A program made the translations under genes and the position numbers. The notes beneath the pieces were generated by a model. The model did not search any database. It had not been told where the DNA came from and saw only the letters and a list, made by a program, of their open reading frames with translations. Shown here in pieces: positions 18,465 through 26,798 of a stretch of DNA of 64,000 nt. The first letter of the stretch is position 1. Every line of letters begins with the position of its first letter. Source of the stretch: Pseudomonas sp. 6D_7.1_Bac1 (GTDB lineage Bacteria > Pseudomonadota > Gammaproteobacteria > Pseudomonadales > Pseudomonadaceae); assembly GCF_025465945.1 (NCBI RefSeq), contig NZ_JANLNW010000006.1, positions 147,758 through 211,757 of the forward strand, read 5' to 3'.

Positions 18465-18477
18465 GTTATTATGTTAC
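18465..18477. promoter_or_regulatory. Candidate Zur operator between zur and znuA
   Basis: GTTATTATGTTAC is an imperfect dyad in the 66-bp gap between the divergent zur and znuA genes. It resembles the GTTAT-AT-rich-ATAAC pattern of proteobacterial Zur boxes. One site could repress both directions. Confidence 0.45.
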
Positions 18478-18504
18478 CCGTTCTCGCCTCTTTGAGTGGT
18501 CATC

Positions 18505-19425
18505 GTGTCCAGACTTTTTGCCATTTTCGTCACATTTACTGCTGGTCTGTTTGCGATCAGTGCTGCTCATGCCGAGGTGAATGTACTGACCAGTATCAAA
18601 CCCCTGCAGCTGATTGCTGCTGCGGTGCAGGACGGTGTCGGGGTTCCCGAGGTGCTGCTGCCTCCGGGCGCTTCGCCGCATAACTATGCCTTGCGCCCTT
18701 CCGACGTACGGAAGGTGCAGTCGGTGGATTTGCTCTACTGGATCGGTCCGGACATGGAAGGTTTCCTGCCACGCGTGCTCAAAGGCCGCAGCCTGCCGGC
18801 GGTGGCTGTGCAGGACCTGCCAGGCTTGAAATTGCGCCGCTTCGCGCAAGACAGCCACTCCCACGCTATCGATGCCAACGAACACGATCACGACCACCGC
18901 CCCGGCAGCCTTGATGCTCACCTCTGGCTGTCGCCGGTCAATGCGCGAGTGATCGCGGCAAAAATTGCCGCCGATTTGAGTGTTGCCGATCCGGCCAATG
19001 CGCCGCGCTATCAGAGCAACCTCAAAGCCTTCGATGAGCGTCTGGACGCGCTGGATCTGCGCTTGAAAGCGCGCCTGGCGGGCATCGCAGGCAAACCTTA
19101 CTTCGTGTTCCATGAAGCGTTCGATTACTTCGAAGACGCTTACGGCCTCAAGCACACCGGCGTGTTCAGCGTGGCCGCAGAAGTGCAGCCAGGTGCCCAG
19201 CACGTTGCCGCGATGCGGGCGCGCTTGCAAGAAGTCGGCAAGACGTGCGTGTTCAGCGAGCCGCCACTGCGCCCACGCCTGGCCGAGACGCTAGTGGCCG
19301 GTCTGCCGGTGAAACTGGCGGAGCTGGATGCATTGGGCGGTTACACGCCGGCGGCGGCCAAGGGCTACGAGCAGGTGCTGGAGAAATTGGGGAATGATTT
19401 GGCGGGGTGCCTGGAGTCGCTGTAA
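18505..19425 (+). CDS. znuA: Zinc ABC transporter substrate-binding protein
   Basis: This protein of about 306 residues captures Zn2+ in the periplasm. It has a signal peptide ending near SAAHA-EVNV. The charged, His-rich loop (about residues 113-135: DSHSHAIDANEHDHDHRP) and the following DAHLWLSP block are typical of ZnuA. The start is probably the GTG at 18505 (VSRLF), with GAGTGG 5 bases upstream; another GTG at 18496 is in frame. REP repeats follow the stop. Confidence 0.93.
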   Translation: MSRLFAIFVTFTAGLFAISAAHAEVNVLTSIKPLQLIAAAVQDGVGVPEVLLPPGASPHNYALRPSDVRKVQSVDLLYWIGPDMEGFLPRVLKGRSLPAVAVQDLPGLKLRRFAQDSHSHAIDANEHDHDHRPGSLDAHLWLSPVNARVIAAKIAADLSVADPANAPRYQSNLKAFDERLDALDLRLKARLAGIAGKPYFVFHEAFDYFEDAYGLKHTGVFSVAAEVQPGAQHVAAMRARLQEVGKTCVFSEPPLRPRLAETLVAGLPVKLAELDALGGYTPAAAKGYEQVLEKLGNDLAGCLESL

Positions 19426-19442
19426 CTTCTGAGCGCAGAACC

Positions 19443-19584
19443 TGTGGCGAGGGGGCTTGCCCTAATGCCAGTCAGTTAAGGGGTCACTTCCCTGTGGCGA
19501 GGGAGCTTGCTCCCGCTGGGGCGCGAAGCGGCCCTAAAAATGGGACTGCTACGCAGTCCAGCGGGAGCAAGCTCCCTCGCCACA
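19443..19584. repeat. REP-type inverted repeat cluster (TGTGGCGAGGGAGC family)
   Basis: Arms at 19493-19519 and 19558-19584 are 27-bp perfect reverse complements (starting TGTGGCGAGGGAGCTTGCTC). A degenerate extra half unit lies at 19443-19462. The same unit recurs at 44785-44918. It lies between the convergent znuA and thrB genes. Confidence 0.88.
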
Positions 19585-19586
19585 AT

Positions 19587-20537
19587 TTACAGTGCGAACG
19601 GCAATGGCGTGCTGACCTGCTGGCGCTGAGCCAGGCGCTGCTGAAACTCCATCGGATCGTGAATCAGCACGTCCTGCCCGGCAAAGGACTCGGCGGCGAT
19701 CAAGCGCGACAGCCAGAACCGCACACACGCCACCCGCAGCATTGTCGGCCAGAGCTCGGCTTCGGCGGTGGTGAACGGACGCAGTGCCGCATAGGCGCCG
19801 AGCAATGCCCTCGCTCGTGGGCCATCAATCAAGCCATCTTCGTCCGAGCACCAGTCATTCAGGGCAATCGCCACGTCGTAGAGCATCGGGCCGGAACAGG
19901 CGTTGTAGAAGTCGATCAGCCCGGTCAGGTGCGTGCCTTCAAACATCGCGTTGTCGCGGAACAGGTCGGCGTGGATGTTGGCCCGAGGCAGCGCCAGGAT
20001 TTTCGTCTTCTGTTCAGTGATTTCGTTCAAGGCGCGTTGCAGCAGATTGCTTTGCGCGGCGTTCAGGTGCGACAGCAGTTGGGTGCCTTCTTCGAGCATC
20101 CAGTCCAGGCCACGATCGGTTTTACGCTTGATCATGTGGTCTTTGGTCGCCAGGTGCAGGTGCCCCAGTAACTCACCGACTTGCGCGCAATGCTGCGCGT
20201 TGGCTTCCTTGATGTGCTTGCCGGCCAGCCGTGGTTGCAACAGCGCGGGTTTGCCAGCCAGCTCGCGCAGGGCGATGCCGTCGGTGGTACGCAGGGCGTA
20301 AGGCACCGGCAGGTCGGCGTCATGCAGCACGTCGAGCAGCTCGATAAAGAACGGCATTTCCTGCACGGGGCCGCGCTCAACCAGGGTCAGGACAAACTCG
20401 CCCTGCTCCAGGCTGATGAAGAAATTGGTGTTTTCGCTACCTGCGGCAATCCCCTGGAAATCAAGCAGGCGGCCGAGCCCATAAGGGGCGAGAAAGGTTT
20501 CCAGCTCGGGCCGAGCCAGGGGGGTGAACACAGACAT
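19587..20537 (-). CDS. thrB: Homoserine kinase (ThrB type II, choline-kinase-like fold)
   Basis: This 316-residue enzyme phosphorylates homoserine in threonine synthesis. It belongs to the aminoglycoside-phosphotransferase-like type of ThrB found in pseudomonads, not the GHMP-kinase type of E. coli. Catalytic blocks are NIHADLFRDNAMFEG (catalytic Asp and Asn) and LIDFYNACSGPMLYDVAIAL (metal-binding Asp). It begins with MSVFTPLARPELETFLAPYGLG-type family residues. A DUF2782 gene lies 60 bp upstream in the same direction. Confidence 0.93.
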   Translation of the reverse strand: MSVFTPLARPELETFLAPYGLGRLLDFQGIAAGSENTNFFISLEQGEFVLTLVERGPVQEMPFFIELLDVLHDADLPVPYALRTTDGIALRELAGKPALLQPRLAGKHIKEANAQHCAQVGELLGHLHLATKDHMIKRKTDRGLDWMLEEGTQLLSHLNAAQSNLLQRALNEITEQKTKILALPRANIHADLFRDNAMFEGTHLTGLIDFYNACSGPMLYDVAIALNDWCSDEDGLIDGPRARALLGAYAALRPFTTAEAELWPTMLRVACVRFWLSRLIAAESFAGQDVLIHDPMEFQQRLAQRQQVSTPLPFAL

Positions 20538-20597
20538 GGTTAAAAACTGCTCAGTTCGGGCGCCGCGATTGAGCGAGCGCCGATTAAAGTTAAGAAA

Positions 20598-20888
20598 CTA
20601 CTTCCACGTAAAAATTTCCCACGACGGAATCAGCATATCCGGCTGATCCGAGCGGATATAGTTTGCATCCGTTCCGTCCGCACGTATCAGAAAGTACGGC
20701 TTTCCGCCCTTTGGCGTGACCTTGATTGCATACACAAAGCCGTTTTGACGGTACTCCTGAATGACTTTGTCACCTTCGGTGTGGATCGTGACTTCCGGCT
20801 CAGGCGTCGGTGCATCATCGGCTGCCATGACGGCCAGGGGAGTCATTGCAAAGAAGCCAGCCAGCAACAGGCGATTTAGTGAGCGCAT
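20598..20888 (-). CDS. DUF2782 family exported protein
   Basis: This 96-residue protein has a signal peptide (MRSLNRLLLAGFFAMTPLAVMA) and a small beta-rich domain with EYRQNGFVYAIKVTPKGGKP and a final PSWEIFTWK, which I recognise as DUF2782. It is the conserved neighbour between polA and thrB (PA5494 place). Function is unknown. It is probably co-transcribed with thrB. Confidence 0.88.
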   Translation of the reverse strand: MRSLNRLLLAGFFAMTPLAVMAADDAPTPEPEVTIHTEGDKVIQEYRQNGFVYAIKVTPKGGKPYFLIRADGTDANYIRSDQPDMLIPSWEIFTWK

Positions 20889-20962
20889 GATAACCTTGTC
20901 CCTTTGTCGTCAACGGTCCCGCTATTCTAGCGCCGGACCCGCCGAAAAGGTTGATCCTGCTC

Positions 20963-23734
20963 ATGAGCCAAGCCCCCCTCGTCCTGGTGGACGGTTCTTC
21001 TTACCTGTACCGCGCCTTTCACGCGCTGCCACCGTTGACCACGTCCAAAGGCCTGCCGACCGGCGCGGTCAAGGGCGTGTTGAACATGCTCAAGAGTCTG
21101 CGCAAGCAGTACCCGGACAGCCCGTTCGCCGTGGTATTCGACGCCAAGGGCGGGACATTTCGCGATGACATGTACGCCGAATACAAGGCTAACCGCCCGA
21201 GCATGCCCGACGACATGCGGGTGCAGATCGAGCCATTGCACGCGAGCGTGATCGCCCTGGGCTTTCCGCTGCTGTGCGTCGAAGGCGTTGAGGCCGACGA
21301 CGTGATCGGTACACTGGCCCGCAGCAGCGCGGCTGCTGACCGTCCGGTGGTGATCTCCACGGGCGACAAGGACATGGCGCAACTGGTCGACGGGCACATT
21401 ACCTTGGTCAATACCATGACCGGTAGCGCGATGGACGTGGCTGGCGTGAAGGAGAAATTCGGCGTCGCTCCCGAGCAGATCATCGATTACCTGGCATTGA
21501 TGGGCGATTCCTCCGACAACATTCCGGGCGTGCCGGGTATCGGCCCGAAGACGGCGTCTGGCCTGTTGGTGGGTGTTAACGGCGGCCTTGTCGAGCTGTA
21601 TGCGCAGCTCGATATCGTCCCGACCTTGCCGATTCGTGGCGCTAAAACGCTGCCGGCCAAGCTTGAAGAGCACAAGGAGATGGCGTTCCTCTCCTATCAA
21701 CTGGCGACCATCAAAATCGACGTGCCACTGGACGTTGGCCTCGATGATTTGCACTTGCGTGAACCGGACCGTGAAAAGCTCGCCGAGCTCTACACGTTGC
21801 TCGAGTTCAAGAGCTGGTTCGAAGACCTTCAGCGTGAGGCCAAGCGAGCGGGCCAGGAAGTGGTGGCGGTGGTTGAAGAAGCCGTGGCCGACGACGATGG
21901 GCCCAAGTACACCACGATCCTCACCCAGACTGATTTCGACATCTGGCTGAAGAAACTGCAAAACGCCAAGCTGTTCGCCTTCGACACCGAAACCACCGGT
22001 GTCGACGCGCAGCAAGCGCAACTTGTCGGGCTGTCGTTCGCTGTACAGGCCAACGAAGCGGCCTACATCCCGCTGACCCATTCCTACATGGGCGTGCCGG
22101 ATCAACTGGATCGCGACACTGTGTTGCGCGCGCTGAAACCGATTCTGGAGGACCCGAGCAAGCTCAAGGTCGGCCAGCACGCCAAGTTCGACATGAACAT
22201 CCTGGCCAACTGCGCCATAGGTGGTGATCAGGGCTGCGGCATCATGGTGCAAGGCATCGCCTTCGACACCATGCTTGAGTCCTACGTGCTGGACTCCACT
22301 GCGACCCGTCACGACATGGACAGCCTGGCGCTCAAGTACCTGAGCTACACCACCACCAGCTTTCAGGACATCGCGGGCAAGGGCGCCAAGCAACTGACCT
22401 TCGACCAGATCTCCCTGGAACTGGCCGGGCCGTACGCCGCCGAAGACGCCGACGTGACGCTGCGTCTGCATCAGACCCTGCAGGAAAAACTCAATGCCAT
22501 TGCGAGCCTGAACAAAGTCCTGAACGAAATCGAGATGCCGCTGGTGCCGGTGTTGGCGCGTATCGAGCGTCAAGGTGCGTTGGTCGACGCGAACCTGCTG
22601 GGCATCCAGAGCGTTGAGTTGGGCGACAAGTTGGTTGCGCTGGAGCGTGAGGCGTTTGCCATTGCCGGTGAAGAATTCAACCTTGGTTCGCCGAAGCAAT
22701 TGGGTGTGATCCTGTACGAAAAACTCGGGCTGCCGATTCTCAGCAAAACTGCCAAGGGCCAGGCTTCAACCGCCGAAGCGGTGCTGGCGGAACTGGCCGA
22801 GCAGGATTACCCGCTGCCCAAAGTGCTGATGCAGTACCGTTCCTTGAGCAAGCTTAAAAGCACCTACACCGACCGTCTGCCGGAGCAGATCAACCCGCGC
22901 ACCGGGCGGATTCATACGTCCTACCATCAAGCGGTGGCAGCGACCGGGCGTTTGTCGTCCAGTGATCCAAACCTGCAGAACATTCCGATTCGTACCGCCG
23001 AAGGTCGACGGATTCGTCAGGCGTTCGTCGCGCCCAAAGGCTACAAGCTGCTGGCGGCGGACTATTCGCAGATCGAGCTGCGGATCATGGCTCATCTGGC
23101 CAAGGACGAAGGGTTGTTGCATGCGTTCCGCAACGACCTGGACGTGCACAAAGCCACCGCTGCCGAGGTGTTCGGGGTTGAGCTGGCGGACGTCACGACT
23201 GACCAACGGCGCAGCGCCAAGGCGATCAACTTCGGTCTGATCTACGGCATGAGCGCATTTGGCCTGGCCAAGCAGATTGGCGTCGACCGCAAGCAGTCCC
23301 AAGCCTACATCGACCGTTATTTCGCCCGTTACCCTGGCGTGCTTGAGTACATGGAGAGAACCCGCGCCCAGGCGGCTGAGCAGGGTTTTGTCGAAACCAT
23401 CTTCGGTCGTCGCCTGTACCTGCCGGATATCAACGCGAAAAACCCTGCCCTGCGCAAAGGCGCCGAGCGCACGGCGATCAACGCGCCGATGCAAGGCACC
23501 GCGGCGGACATCATCAAGAAAGCCATGGTGGCGGTGGATAACTGGCTGACGACGTCAGGTCTGGACGCCAAAGTGATTCTGCAAGTGCACGATGAATTGG
23601 TGCTTGAGGTTCGCGAAGACCTGGTCGATCAGGTTCGTGAGGAGATTCGCGTTCACATGAGCGGCGCAGCGACTCTGGATGTGCCACTTTTGGTGGAAGT
23701 CGGCGTCGGAAACAATTGGGATGAGGCGCACTAA
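20963..23734 (+). CDS. polA: DNA polymerase I
   Basis: This 923-residue enzyme fills gaps in repair and removes RNA primers. It has an N-terminal 5'-3' exonuclease (about 1-290, with VEADDVIGTLA and STGDKDMAQLV), a 3'-5' exonuclease with an intact catalytic DTET (Asp341, Glu343), and a polymerase domain with motif A ADYSQIELRIMAHL, motif B RRSAKAINFGLIYG and motif C QVHDELVLEV. All three activities therefore look intact. I chose ATG at 20963 (MSQAPLVLVDG), the usual family start. The large opposite-strand open frames are shadows. Confidence 0.97.
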   Translation: MSQAPLVLVDGSSYLYRAFHALPPLTTSKGLPTGAVKGVLNMLKSLRKQYPDSPFAVVFDAKGGTFRDDMYAEYKANRPSMPDDMRVQIEPLHASVIALGFPLLCVEGVEADDVIGTLARSSAAADRPVVISTGDKDMAQLVDGHITLVNTMTGSAMDVAGVKEKFGVAPEQIIDYLALMGDSSDNIPGVPGIGPKTASGLLVGVNGGLVELYAQLDIVPTLPIRGAKTLPAKLEEHKEMAFLSYQLATIKIDVPLDVGLDDLHLREPDREKLAELYTLLEFKSWFEDLQREAKRAGQEVVAVVEEAVADDDGPKYTTILTQTDFDIWLKKLQNAKLFAFDTETTGVDAQQAQLVGLSFAVQANEAAYIPLTHSYMGVPDQLDRDTVLRALKPILEDPSKLKVGQHAKFDMNILANCAIGGDQGCGIMVQGIAFDTMLESYVLDSTATRHDMDSLALKYLSYTTTSFQDIAGKGAKQLTFDQISLELAGPYAAEDADVTLRLHQTLQEKLNAIASLNKVLNEIEMPLVPVLARIERQGALVDANLLGIQSVELGDKLVALEREAFAIAGEEFNLGSPKQLGVILYEKLGLPILSKTAKGQASTAEAVLAELAEQDYPLPKVLMQYRSLSKLKSTYTDRLPEQINPRTGRIHTSYHQAVAATGRLSSSDPNLQNIPIRTAEGRRIRQAFVAPKGYKLLAADYSQIELRIMAHLAKDEGLLHAFRNDLDVHKATAAEVFGVELADVTTDQRRSAKAINFGLIYGMSAFGLAKQIGVDRKQSQAYIDRYFARYPGVLEYMERTRAQAAEQGFVETIFGRRLYLPDINAKNPALRKGAERTAINAPMQGTAADIIKKAMVAVDNWLTTSGLDAKVILQVHDELVLEVREDLVDQVREEIRVHMSGAATLDVPLLVEVGVGNNWDEAH

Positions 23735-23859
23735 GCCGGTTAGAAGTGGCTTTTTGTCGAGGGCAATGCCGCGGCATAGTGTCGCGGCGAATCACTGGCG
23801 AAGGGCTATTAGTTCGGAAAATTCTTTGGGTTATTCCCAATGGGTTTTGAAATTAATCG

Positions 23860-23887
23860 GAACTAAATCCGTGAACCGCCACTCAGA
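23860..23887 (+). promoter_or_regulatory. Sigma-22 (AlgU/RpoE-type) promoter of ersA
   Basis: GAACTA at 23860-23865 and TCAGA at 23883-23887 are separated by 17 bases, close to the AlgU consensus GAACTT-N16/17-TCTGA (one mismatch in each box). Initiation 6-7 bases downstream gives an RNA whose predicted length fits ErsA. Confidence 0.6.
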
Positions 23888-23893
23888 GTTACT

Positions 23894-24025
23894 GAATGGG
23901 TGGTGAAGCCCTTCGATGCTCCTATGTTGTGTTAAGTGTTGGCAGATATCTGGACCCCGCCCTAGCGGTCCGGAAATTTAGACCCCGAATTACTCCCTCC
24001 CCATACGTAATTCGGGGTTTTTTTT
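23894..24025 (+). ncRNA. ersA: ErsA-like envelope-stress small RNA
   Basis: The call rests on position (between polA and engB, where PAO1 encodes ErsA and E. coli encodes Spot 42), an AlgU-type promoter just upstream and a strong intrinsic terminator at 23983-24025. Start by promoter spacing and end at the T run give about 132 nt, the length I remember for PAO1 ErsA. The RNA has an internal hairpin GGACC/GGTCC (23952-23971) and a single-stranded stretch GGAAATTTAGA before the terminator stem. In P. aeruginosa ErsA acts on algC and other envelope mRNAs with Hfq. The exact start is inferred. Confidence 0.75.
23983..24025 (+). terminator. Intrinsic terminator of ersA
   Basis: An 11-bp perfect stem CCCCGAATTAC (23983-23993) / GTAATTCGGGG (24007-24017) is followed by eight T residues (24018-24025). 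Confidence 0.9.
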
Positions 24026-24027
24026 GC

Positions 24028-24154
24028 CTGAAAACTGCCTGTGGAACCATCATGCGGCGTTAAAAGCGCGGTTCGAAATGCTCATTTAGGTCCCTAAACT
24101 CCGCTTTCGAACCGCGCTTTTGCCTTGCCTGATGGTCCCACAGACAGTTTTCTG
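24028..24154. repeat. 127-bp nested near-palindrome
   Basis: Three nested inverted repeats share one centre. Outer arms 24028-24052 and 24130-24154 pair at 22 of 25 positions. Middle arms 24062-24078 and 24105-24121 are a perfect 17-bp match (AAAAGCGCGGTTCGAAA). The core holds TTTAGG-TC-CCTAAA. Almost the whole element could fold as one hairpin in RNA or a cruciform in DNA. It lies between the ersA terminator and the end of engB, which is convergent. It is much longer than an ordinary terminator and unlike the REP families elsewhere in the window. Confidence 0.85.
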
Positions 24155-24169
24155 TATCCCCCTAAAAGC

Positions 24170-24814
24170 TTATTGAGCTTCTGTCTCGGCGCCCTTGTCC
24201 GCCAGTTCCATCCAGTTCGCCAATACAGTGTAGGCGTCTTCCAGGCCCAGGCGTTTGGGTGCCGAGAACAGCTGGATGGTCACGGTTTCGCCCCAGCCTT
24301 TACGGATTTCCGCTTGAACTTTGAGCAAGGTGTTCTTCGCAGCGCCGTAGGTCAGTTTGTCGGCCTTGGTCAGCAGAATGTGCATTGGCATGCCGCTGGC
24401 CACAGCCCAGTCGAGCATCAGCAGGTCGAAATCGGTCATTGGATGACGGATGTCCATCATCAGAATCAAACCCTTCAGACTCTCACGGCTGCCCAGATAG
24501 GCTTCCAGGTGGCGCTGCCAGTGCATCTTCAACGGGATCGGCACTTTGGCGTAGCCGTAACCCGGCAGGTCGACCAAACGGCGTTCATCGTCTAGCTTGA
24601 AGAAGTTCAAGAGTTGCGTGCGACCTGGCGTTTTCGAGGTGCGAGCCAGGCTGGCGTGAGTCAGGGTGTTCAGGGCGCTCGATTTGCCGGCGTTGGAACG
24701 CCCGGCGAAGGCCACTTCAAAGCCTTCGTCGTCAGGGCATTGGTCGACTTTGGCGGCGCTGAGCATGAACGTGGACTGTTGGCACAGACCGAGGATGGGG
24801 TTCTTGAGTTGCAT
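24170..24814 (-). CDS. engB: Ribosome biogenesis GTPase EngB (YihA/YsxC)
   Basis: This 214-residue essential GTPase assists 50S ribosome assembly. G motifs are visible: G1 [13 protein letters not shown]3 [11 protein letters not shown] and G4 LTKADKL. I chose the ATG at 24814 ([10 protein letters not shown]); a longer frame to 24979 would cross the divergent promoter region and has no family support. polA-sRNA-engB order is conserved with E. coli. Confidence 0.95.
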   Translation of the reverse strand: MQLKNPILGLCQQSTFMLSAAKVDQCPDDEGFEVAFAGRSNAGKSSALNTLTHASLARTSKTPGRTQLLNFFKLDDERRLVDLPGYGYAKVPIPLKMHWQRHLEAYLGSRESLKGLILMMDIRHPMTDFDLLMLDWAVASGMPMHILLTKADKLTYGAAKNTLLKVQAEIRKGWGETVTIQLFSAPKRLGLEDAYTVLANWMELADKGAETEAQ

Positions 24815-25005
24815 GGGATTTCCGATGTGGGCGGTGCCGAGAATGGTCGCAAAGAGCAGCGTCGTTTCCGTTTCAGTGACGCCAGTATATAATGCCGCAG
24901 ATTTTGTGTGCGCTTTGTCCCGGCGTAGGATGAAGTTCACGAGAGCGATTGACCATGATTGCGCACTAGAACGCAGCACGCTCTCAACCCTGAAAAGGTC
25001 GTTTT

Positions 25006-25296
25006 ATGACGAAATGGCTGCTAGCTGCCGGTGTCGTGATGCCGCTTTACAGCGCTCAGGCTACACAGGATCCGGAAGCTGTGTACAACCGTGTTTGTGG
25101 AGCCTGTCATTCCGGCCAACTCCCAACGGCGCCTCAAAAGGGTGATCAGGAAGCTTGGGCGCCAAGACTGGCGCAAGGTATGGAGACGCTGGTGCAACAC
25201 GTGACCCAGGGTTTCAAGGCGATGCCGCCGCGTGGTTTGTGCATGGACTGCAGTGCCGAGGATTACCGAGCAATCATCCAGTGGATGAACGAGTGA
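25006..25296 (+). CDS. Cytochrome c5 family protein
   Basis: This 96-residue periplasmic monoheme cytochrome has a short signal peptide (to about residue 19), heme motif CGACH, probable axial Met in GFKAMPPRG and the extra C-terminal cysteine pair GLCMDC that forms the c5-type disulfide. It lies 46 bp before cytochrome c4, and both could donate electrons to the aa3 oxidase or carry electrons in stress pathways. Corresponds to PA5491. Confidence 0.93.
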   Translation: MTKWLLAAGVVMPLYSAQATQDPEAVYNRVCGACHSGQLPTAPQKGDQEAWAPRLAQGMETLVQHVTQGFKAMPPRGLCMDCSAEDYRAIIQWMNE

Positions 25297-25342
25297 TCCC
25301 GGTCCATAACTCTTTAACCCTTAGCCGTAGTTGGATTAGCTG

Positions 25343-25948
25343 ATGAACAAATTGATCGTGAGTCTGCTGTTGACCCTGGGGATCTCCGGCATTGCCCATG
25401 CTGCAGGCGATGCGACCGCTGGTCAGGCGAAAGCCGCAGTGTGTGGCGCCTGTCATGGTCCGGATGGCAACAGCATGGCGCCAAACTTTCCAAAGCTGGC
25501 GGGTCAGGGTGAGCGTTACCTGAACAAGCAATTGCACGACATCAAGTCGGGCAAGCGCACCGTTCTGGAGATGACCGGCCTGCTGACCAACCTGAGCGAT
25601 CAGGACCTGGCCGACCTCGCTGCCTACTTTGCCAGCCAGAAAGGCAGCGTCGGCGCAGCAGACCCGAAAGTCGTGGCTCACGGTGAAGAGTTATTCCGTG
25701 GTGGAAAACTGGATCAGGGCATGCCTTCGTGCATCGGTTGCCACTCGCCTAACGGTGCAGGCAACGCCGCTGCTGCCTTCCCGCATCTGGGTGGCCAGCA
25801 TGCTCAATACATCGCCAAGCAGCTGACCGATTTCCGTGAAGGCAACCGTACCAACGACGGCGACACGAAAATCATGCAAAGCATTGCTGCAAAAATGAGC
25901 AACAAGGACATCGAAGCAGTGTCCAGCTACATTCAAGGCCTGCACTAA
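25343..25948 (+). CDS. cc4: Diheme cytochrome c4
   Basis: This 201-residue periplasmic protein has a signal peptide ending near AHA-AGDA and two cytochrome c domains, each with one heme motif: CGACH in the first half and CIGCH in the second. Methionine ligands are likely in the VLEMTGL and TKIMQSI stretches. In pseudomonads and related bacteria c4 passes electrons to terminal oxidases. A terminator follows about 80 bp after the stop. Confidence 0.95.
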   Translation: MNKLIVSLLLTLGISGIAHAAGDATAGQAKAAVCGACHGPDGNSMAPNFPKLAGQGERYLNKQLHDIKSGKRTVLEMTGLLTNLSDQDLADLAAYFASQKGSVGAADPKVVAHGEELFRGGKLDQGMPSCIGCHSPNGAGNAAAAFPHLGGQHAQYIAKQLTDFREGNRTNDGDTKIMQSIAAKMSNKDIEAVSSYIQGLH

Positions 25949-26025
25949 GGCCGGTTGAGCGGGCGTTGCGCAGGGTGCTGAACTCGCGCAATGTTAACGC
26001 TCGATTAATCCTTCGATGCAAGCAT

Positions 26026-26054
26026 AAAAAGGGTGGCTTTGGCCGCCCTTTTTT
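26026..26054 (+). terminator. Intrinsic terminator after cc4
   Basis: AAAAAGGGTGGC, loop TTTG, GCCGCCCTTTTTT forms a stem with one G-T pair and a T run. It separates cc4 from dsbA. Confidence 0.85.
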
Positions 26055-26148
26055 GTGGCCGCTGCCGTTACACTAGTCAACTAAAGCCCGCCATGACCTA
26101 TCAGAAAACAGGCCGCGCGAGGCGACCCAATTTGTCCAGGAGTAAAGC

Positions 26149-26784
26149 ATGCGTAATCTGATTCTCAGCGCCGCACTCGTCACTGCCAGTCTGTTCGGCA
26201 TGACCGCCCAAGCTGCCGAACCGCTTGAAGCCGGTAAGCAATATGTTGAATTGAGCAGCGCCGTTCCGGTGGCTGTGCCTGGCAAGATCGAAGTCGTGGA
26301 GCTGTTCTGGTATGGCTGCCCGCACTGCTATGCATTCGAACCGACCATCAATCCTTGGGTTGAAAAACTCCCTGCCGATGTGAATTTCGTGCGTATTCCA
26401 GCCATGTTCGGCGGTATCTGGAACGTGCACGGTCAGTTGTACATCACCCTGGAAGCGATGGGCGTGGAGCACAAGGTTCACAAAGCCGTGTTTGAAGCGA
26501 TCCACGGTGGCAAGAAGCTCGCTACCCCGGAAGAAATGGCGGAGTTCCTGGCTGGCGTAGGCGTCGACAAGGAAAAGTTCCTGAGCACCTACAACTCGTT
26601 CGCCGTCAAAGGCAAAGTTGAAGAGGCCAAGAAAAAAGCGGTGGCCTATCAGATCTCTGGTGTACCGACCATGGTCGTCAACGGTAAATACCGCTTCGAC
26701 CTGGGCACTGCCGGCGGTCCTGAAGGTACCTTGAGCGTGGCTGACCAGCTGATCGCCAAAGAGCGAGCAGCGGTTGCCCACTAA
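26149..26784 (+). CDS. dsbA: Thiol:disulfide interchange protein DsbA
   Basis: This 211-residue periplasmic oxidase puts disulfide bonds into exported proteins. The signal peptide ends near AQA-AEPLE. The active site is CPHC in WYGCPHCYAFEP, and the cis-proline loop is SGVPTMVVNG. CCAGGAG precedes the ATG. Location right after the cytochromes matches PA5489/PA5490. Its activity would support the disulfides of cytochrome c5 and many envelope proteins. Confidence 0.96.
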   Translation: MRNLILSAALVTASLFGMTAQAAEPLEAGKQYVELSSAVPVAVPGKIEVVELFWYGCPHCYAFEPTINPWVEKLPADVNFVRIPAMFGGIWNVHGQLYITLEAMGVEHKVHKAVFEAIHGGKKLATPEEMAEFLAGVGVDKEKFLSTYNSFAVKGKVEEAKKKAVAYQISGVPTMVVNGKYRFDLGTAGGPEGTLSVADQLIAKERAAVAH

Positions 26785-26798
26785 GCGCGGCGCCTGCC

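Larger units (their letters stand above)
23735..24169. other. polA-engB intergenic region (small RNA and long palindrome)
   Basis: This 435-bp gap, in the same place as the Spot 42 RNA of E. coli, holds an ECF-type promoter, an ErsA-like RNA with its own terminator and a 127-bp near-palindrome, annotated separately. The first 120 bp after polA show no feature I can support. Confidence 0.7.

Noticed and set aside
19443..19584. Repeats that could suggest a CRISPR array
   Set aside because: The repeats are inverted pairs of REP units without regular spacers, and no cas genes occur in the window.
20927..22699. 590-codon open frame on the minus strand opposite polA
   Set aside because: It lies wholly within polA, has no ribosome-binding site or family resemblance, and arises from GC-rich third codon positions.
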